NCBI GenBank assembly: GCA_964503085.1
Contig: CAZCYQ010000060.1
Location: 1 to 18,913, forward strand
Reading direction: 5' to 3'
Length of the DNA: 18,913 bases
Source of the DNA: Bin80 sp964503085
GTDB lineage: Bacteria; Bacteroidota; Rhodothermia; Rhodothermales; Bin80
In this document: piece after piece, positions 16,423 through 18,913 of the stretch
Layout: each line of letters begins with the position of its first letter
Numbering within the stretch: position 1 is the stretch's first letter
The notes under the pieces: model-generated
What the model saw: only the letters and a program-made list of their open reading frames with translations
Database searches by the model: none
What the model was told of the DNA's origin: nothing
Made by a program: the position numbers and the translations under genes

Positions 16423-17085
16423 ATGAGTAGCACAGGTACAACGCTGAAACATTACTTCGTCAACCACGAGCAGCAGTTTGACGCGGCAAAACTGGGCATG
16501 TGGTTATTTCTTGTCACGGAGATTTTGCTCTTTTCCGGCATGTTCGTGGCCTACGCGGTATATCGCTCTTGGCATCCAGAGGTATTCGCGCAGGCCAGTG
16601 AGCTACTGGACTGGCGCCTAGGTGCGCTGAACACCGTCGTGCTTCTGGCTTCCAGCTTTACCGTTGCCCTTTCAATTCACTTCATACAAAAGGGCGAGAA
16701 AGAGAAGGTCGTTGTGCTGCTGATCCTAACGCTAGTGTGTGCAGCGATCTTCATGGGTGTGAAATTCGTTGAGTACTCTGGAAAATTTTCACATGGCGTT
16801 TTTCCAGGGGCTGGTTTTGAACCGCATGGGATCGTAGATGGCAAAGATTACTCTAAATACGACATCCCGTTCGCTCCGCAGTTTTTCAGCATTTACTTCG
16901 TGATGACGGGCATACACGGAATCCACGTGTTGGTGGGTATGGGTCTGTTTGGGTGGCTCATAACGCGTGTTGCACGAGGGCATTTTTCACCTCAATGGTA
17001 TACTCCAGTTGAGTTGACCGGATTATATTGGCACCTGGTAGACATAATTTGGATTTTCCTTTTTCCTTTATTGTACCTGATATAA
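16423..17085 (+). CDS. coxC: Cytochrome c oxidase subunit III
   Basis: A 220-residue membrane protein with about five helices, the usual bacterial short form lacking the first two helices of the seven-helix version. Family features are KLGMWLFLVTEILLFSGMF near the N-terminus, the EYS Glu in the helix KFVEYSGK, MTGIHGIHVLVGMG with its conserved His pair, and the terminal YWHLVDIIWIFLFPLLYL. It stabilises subunit I and its D-channel proton uptake. The ATG at 16423 is preceded by purine-rich AGGAGGAG and TTAGGAG sequence, the best Shine-Dalgarno region of the cluster; only 3 bases separate it from the coxA stop, so it is clearly co-translated with the oxidase. Confidence 0.94.
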   Translation: MSSTGTTLKHYFVNHEQQFDAAKLGMWLFLVTEILLFSGMFVAYAVYRSWHPEVFAQASELLDWRLGALNTVVLLASSFTVALSIHFIQKGEKEKVVVLLILTLVCAAIFMGVKFVEYSGKFSHGVFPGAGFEPHGIVDGKDYSKYDIPFAPQFFSIYFVMTGIHGIHVLVGMGLFGWLITRVARGHFSPQWYTPVELTGLYWHLVDIIWIFLFPLLYLI

Positions 17086-17097
17086 AGAATACCCTCG

Positions 17098-17445
17098 ATG
17101 GCACAGGTGCAACATCATATTATCCCAACTCGTACGCTCGCGGTTGTTTTTGGCTTGTTGTTGTTTCTCACAGTGGTTACTGTAATCACTGCTCGCATTG
17201 ATCTGGGAGTCATAAATATTCCGTTGGCACTGGCTATTGCAGGATCCAAGGCAATATTGGTTGCTTGGGTTTTCATGGCCCTCAAGTATGACAATAAAGT
17301 CAACTTGCTGGTATTAGTGCTGGGCTTTGTTTTTGCCGTCGTATTTCTGGCACTTACCCTGTCGGATACGGAGCTCAGGGGGAACATCGGTATAACCGAG
17401 CCTGGAACCACCGAATTGACTGTAGAGCCGGCGGAATCGGAGTGA
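17098..17445 (+). CDS. coxD: Cytochrome c oxidase subunit IV, prokaryotic
   Basis: A 115-residue protein with three predicted helices (about residues 13-33, 40-61 and 68-87), matching the prokaryotic cytochrome c oxidase subunit IV family in length and in the segment ALAIAGSKAILVAWVFMALKYD. The acidic, Thr/Glu-rich tail after about residue 90 is variable in the family. It is a small accessory subunit with no cofactor. It starts 12 bases after coxC and closes the oxidase part of the operon; no clear terminator follows before the binding-protein gene. Confidence 0.9.
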   Translation: MAQVQHHIIPTRTLAVVFGLLLFLTVVTVITARIDLGVINIPLALAIAGSKAILVAWVFMALKYDNKVNLLVLVLGFVFAVVFLALTLSDTELRGNIGITEPGTTELTVEPAESE

Positions 17446-17514
17446 CAATCCGTGTCGCATCTATTGCGGGCGACCAAGATGCTCTCTGCTCAATTCTCAA
17501 TCTTCAATGACAGG

Positions 17515-18540
17515 ATGCATAGCCGATATTTTTTCTCAGGAGTTGCTCTTCTTTGTCTAAGCGTAACACTATTTGCGTGCGATCCTATTACAAATCAACC
17601 TGAGGGGGATAGCATACTCATTGGTGTTGCGCTTCCTGAGACAGGTACGCTGGGCGGTGCGGGTCAAGCTATTGCTCGGGGTGTCTGTCTAGCGGTGAGC
17701 GAGCATGCGGCCATAAGCGGATTAACAACCGCGCTTGCATTCAAGAATACAAAGAGTACGGCCGAGGGTGCGGCACAAGCTTATCGTGAGTTGGCCAGTT
17801 TCGAGAATCTGCCGGTCATCATTGGTCCATTGAGCTCCACTGCGACAGAAGCTGTGATTCCCGTGGTCAATGAAAGCAATATTGTTTCGGTCGGCCCGAC
17901 TTCATCTAAGGCAGGTCTTTCGGCGCAAAGCGATTATCTTTTCCGGTCGTCGCTAACAGTGGATCGTATTGTTCCATCCGGGGTCCTAACCGCCAAGGAG
18001 AATCTGGGATTCAGGAATGTTGCCACCTTGCATAATGCAGGGGATGCTTTTTCGATATCCAGCAACGAGCTTGTAACGGAAGAGTTGAGAAAATACAGCG
18101 ATGTAAACATTGTGATAGAAGAATCTTATTCCCGTCCACCGGGCACTATGATCAGTGGAGCAGATATTGCTGGGCCACTGGACAAAATATTGTCAGCTAG
18201 GCCGGCGGTTGATGCCATTTTTCTTTCAGCATTACCCGAGGACCAAACAGCAATCTTACCTACTGCATATCGGAGGGGGAACGATGCGCCGTTTGTAGCC
18301 CCCCTTCTTTCGATAGCTGAGGTTAAAACCATTAACCAAATAGAGCCCGGAGCCGCAGAGGGGGCGGTAACCTTTACTGTCTGGCTTGCCGGTTCGCCGA
18401 ATGATTTAAGCCAGGCATTCGTGCGTGACTACATGCGAACCTACGGTATTATTCCAGATGACTGGGCTGCAAGGGGGTATGCTTCTACAGTCATCCTACT
18501 GGAAGCACTCCAGCGAGCATCCGAGTACGATTCTAATTGA
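17515..18540 (+). CDS. ABC substrate-binding lipoprotein (LivK-type), cut by in-frame TGA
   Basis: A periplasmic type-1 binding protein of the branched-chain amino acid receptor family, likely ligand unknown. From the ATG at 17515 it has a clean lipoprotein signal ending LFAC (Cys22), then IGVALPETGTLGGAGQAIARG, the first strand and loop of the fold, PVIIGPLSSTATEAVIPV and NIVSVGPTSSKAG in lobe 1, and lobe 2 around residues 165-330. An upstream GTG at 17452 has a GGAG 9 bases before it and is possible, but would make the signal peptide unusually long. Translation stops at TGA 18538-18540 after about 341 residues, short of the family's C-terminus, while the same frame continues with matching sequence (see next entry). 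It is 69 bases after coxD; no permease or ATPase genes are in the window. Confidence 0.85.
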   Translation: MHSRYFFSGVALLCLSVTLFACDPITNQPEGDSILIGVALPETGTLGGAGQAIARGVCLAVSEHAAISGLTTALAFKNTKSTAEGAAQAYRELASFENLPVIIGPLSSTATEAVIPVVNESNIVSVGPTSSKAGLSAQSDYLFRSSLTVDRIVPSGVLTAKENLGFRNVATLHNAGDAFSISSNELVTEELRKYSDVNIVIEESYSRPPGTMISGADIAGPLDKILSARPAVDAIFLSALPEDQTAILPTAYRRGNDAPFVAPLLSIAEVKTINQIEPGAAEGAVTFTVWLAGSPNDLSQAFVRDYMRTYGIIPDDWAARGYASTVILLEALQRASEYDSN

Positions 18541-18690
18541 ATCAGAGAGGCGCTATCCGGGATTGATAATTTTCCAACTATTTTTGGAAGGTTTTCATTT
18601 GATGGCGACGGGGATGCGATTTATGATCCCGCGGTTGCCGTTGTTAGGGACAATGATTTTGTAACCTGGCCTGTAAAAGGCAAGCAGTAG
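18541..18690 (+). pseudogene. Detached C-terminus of the LivK-type binding protein
   Basis: In the same frame as the preceding gene, directly after its TGA, 49 sense codons run to a TAG at 18688-18690. They read as the normal end of this family: IREALSGIDNFPTIFGRFSF, then DGDGDAIYDPAVAVVRDN, then a final strand DFVTWPVKG. With the stop bridged the protein would be about 391 residues, a usual length for the family. One base change (for example CGA to TGA, restoring Arg) would explain the break; no indel is needed. An AT-rich hairpin (TTCCAA 18572-18577, TTGGAA 18584-18589) lies about 30 bases after the stop. Confidence 0.75.
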
Positions 18691-18913
18691 ATGTGGCCAG
18701 TGCCATCAGGGAAGCGTCCTTGAATTTCCAGGGCTTAGCTTTCAGTTTTTGCGGTTCTACCCGAAGATTGAGCAGAGACATGCACAGGGAAATGTATGCC
18801 TTGGGTTTTGGGATCATTTTATTAAACGTTACGATCCAGAATTTCAAGGCAGGTATGCCCTAGCCTGAATTCCCAACCATAAATTTGGTAATACACGGGA
18901 TGACAATTTGGCA
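18691..18913. other. Right-end intergenic stretch, no supported gene
   Basis: After the TAG at 18690 no complete gene could be supported. A plus-strand frame without ATG is open from about 18677 to a TGA at 18866-18868 and reads like protein in its second half (FQFLRFYPKIEQRHAQG, then FWDHFIKRYDPEF), but a neighbouring frame is open over the same bases, so coding is doubtful. No T-run hairpin that would end the respiratory transcript was found. Confidence 0.2.

Noticed and set aside
18538..18589. TGA with a downstream hairpin as a selenocysteine or programmed readthrough site
   Set aside because: The hairpin is short and AT-rich, starts about 30 bases after the TGA, and selenocysteine is not expected at this place in a periplasmic binding protein. 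A nonsense mutation is simpler.
18644..18847. Minus-strand 67-codon frame at the right edge
   Set aside because: It overlaps the end of the binding-protein reading frame on the opposite strand and has no ribosome site or recognisable domain.

Overview
The window (18,913 bases, about half G+C) reads as part of a chromosome from a Rhodothermus/Salinibacter-like member of the Rhodothermota (Bacteroidota-Rhodothermota group). This placement is inferred from gene order and protein character: a quinol-oxidising Alternative Complex III (ACIII, act) cluster is joined directly to an sco gene and a caa3-type cytochrome oxidase with the A2-type YSHPAVY active-site motif, the arrangement known from Rhodothermus marinus. 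Acidic secreted proteins would suit a marine or saline habitat, but that is weak evidence.

Left flank (1-3243). Two genes lie on the minus strand: a small, acidic, probably lipid-anchored protein of unknown function (262-843) and a secreted protein of three Ig-like domains followed by an LVIVD-repeat propeller (1149-3023). Neither has a visible link to respiration. A plus-strand MATE-family efflux transporter (3244-4611) diverges from them and ends about 115 bases before the respiratory cluster.

Respiratory cluster (4728-17445). The order is actA (pentaheme c), actB (extended Tat leader, molybdopterin-oxidoreductase-like region and four Fe-S clusters), actC (NrfD-like membrane subunit), actD, actE (monoheme lipoprotein), actF (second NrfD-like subunit), a small one-TM protein with a VRIPVEQA motif, a 221-base gap, sco (CuA chaperone), coxB (CuA plus fused cytochrome c), coxA, coxC and coxD. 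Apart from that one gap, genes are 1-25 bases apart or overlap by 4. The expected electron path is menaquinol to ACIII (ActB/ActC/ActF, then the hemes of ActA/ActE), then the cytochrome c domain of CoxB, CuA, heme a and heme a3-CuB to oxygen. The gap holds a perfect TATAAT with a 17-base-spaced partial -35 just before sco, preceded by six alternating TGCCT/AGGCA half-sites. It looks like a separate control point for the sco-cox half.

Right flank (17446-18913). A periplasmic branched-chain-amino-acid-type substrate-binding lipoprotein follows coxD. It is interrupted by an in-frame TGA at 18538-18540, yet about 49 further codons of family-like C-terminus continue in the same frame to a TAG at 18690. 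It is either a very young pseudogene, a truncated protein or a base-call error. The last 220 bases hold no gene I can support.

No tRNA, rRNA, CRISPR array, insertion sequence or clear rho-independent terminator was seen. The respiratory system is a known type. The least-explained items are the palindrome array before sco, the small VRIPVEQA protein, the stop inside the binding-protein gene and the Ig/LVIVD surface protein.
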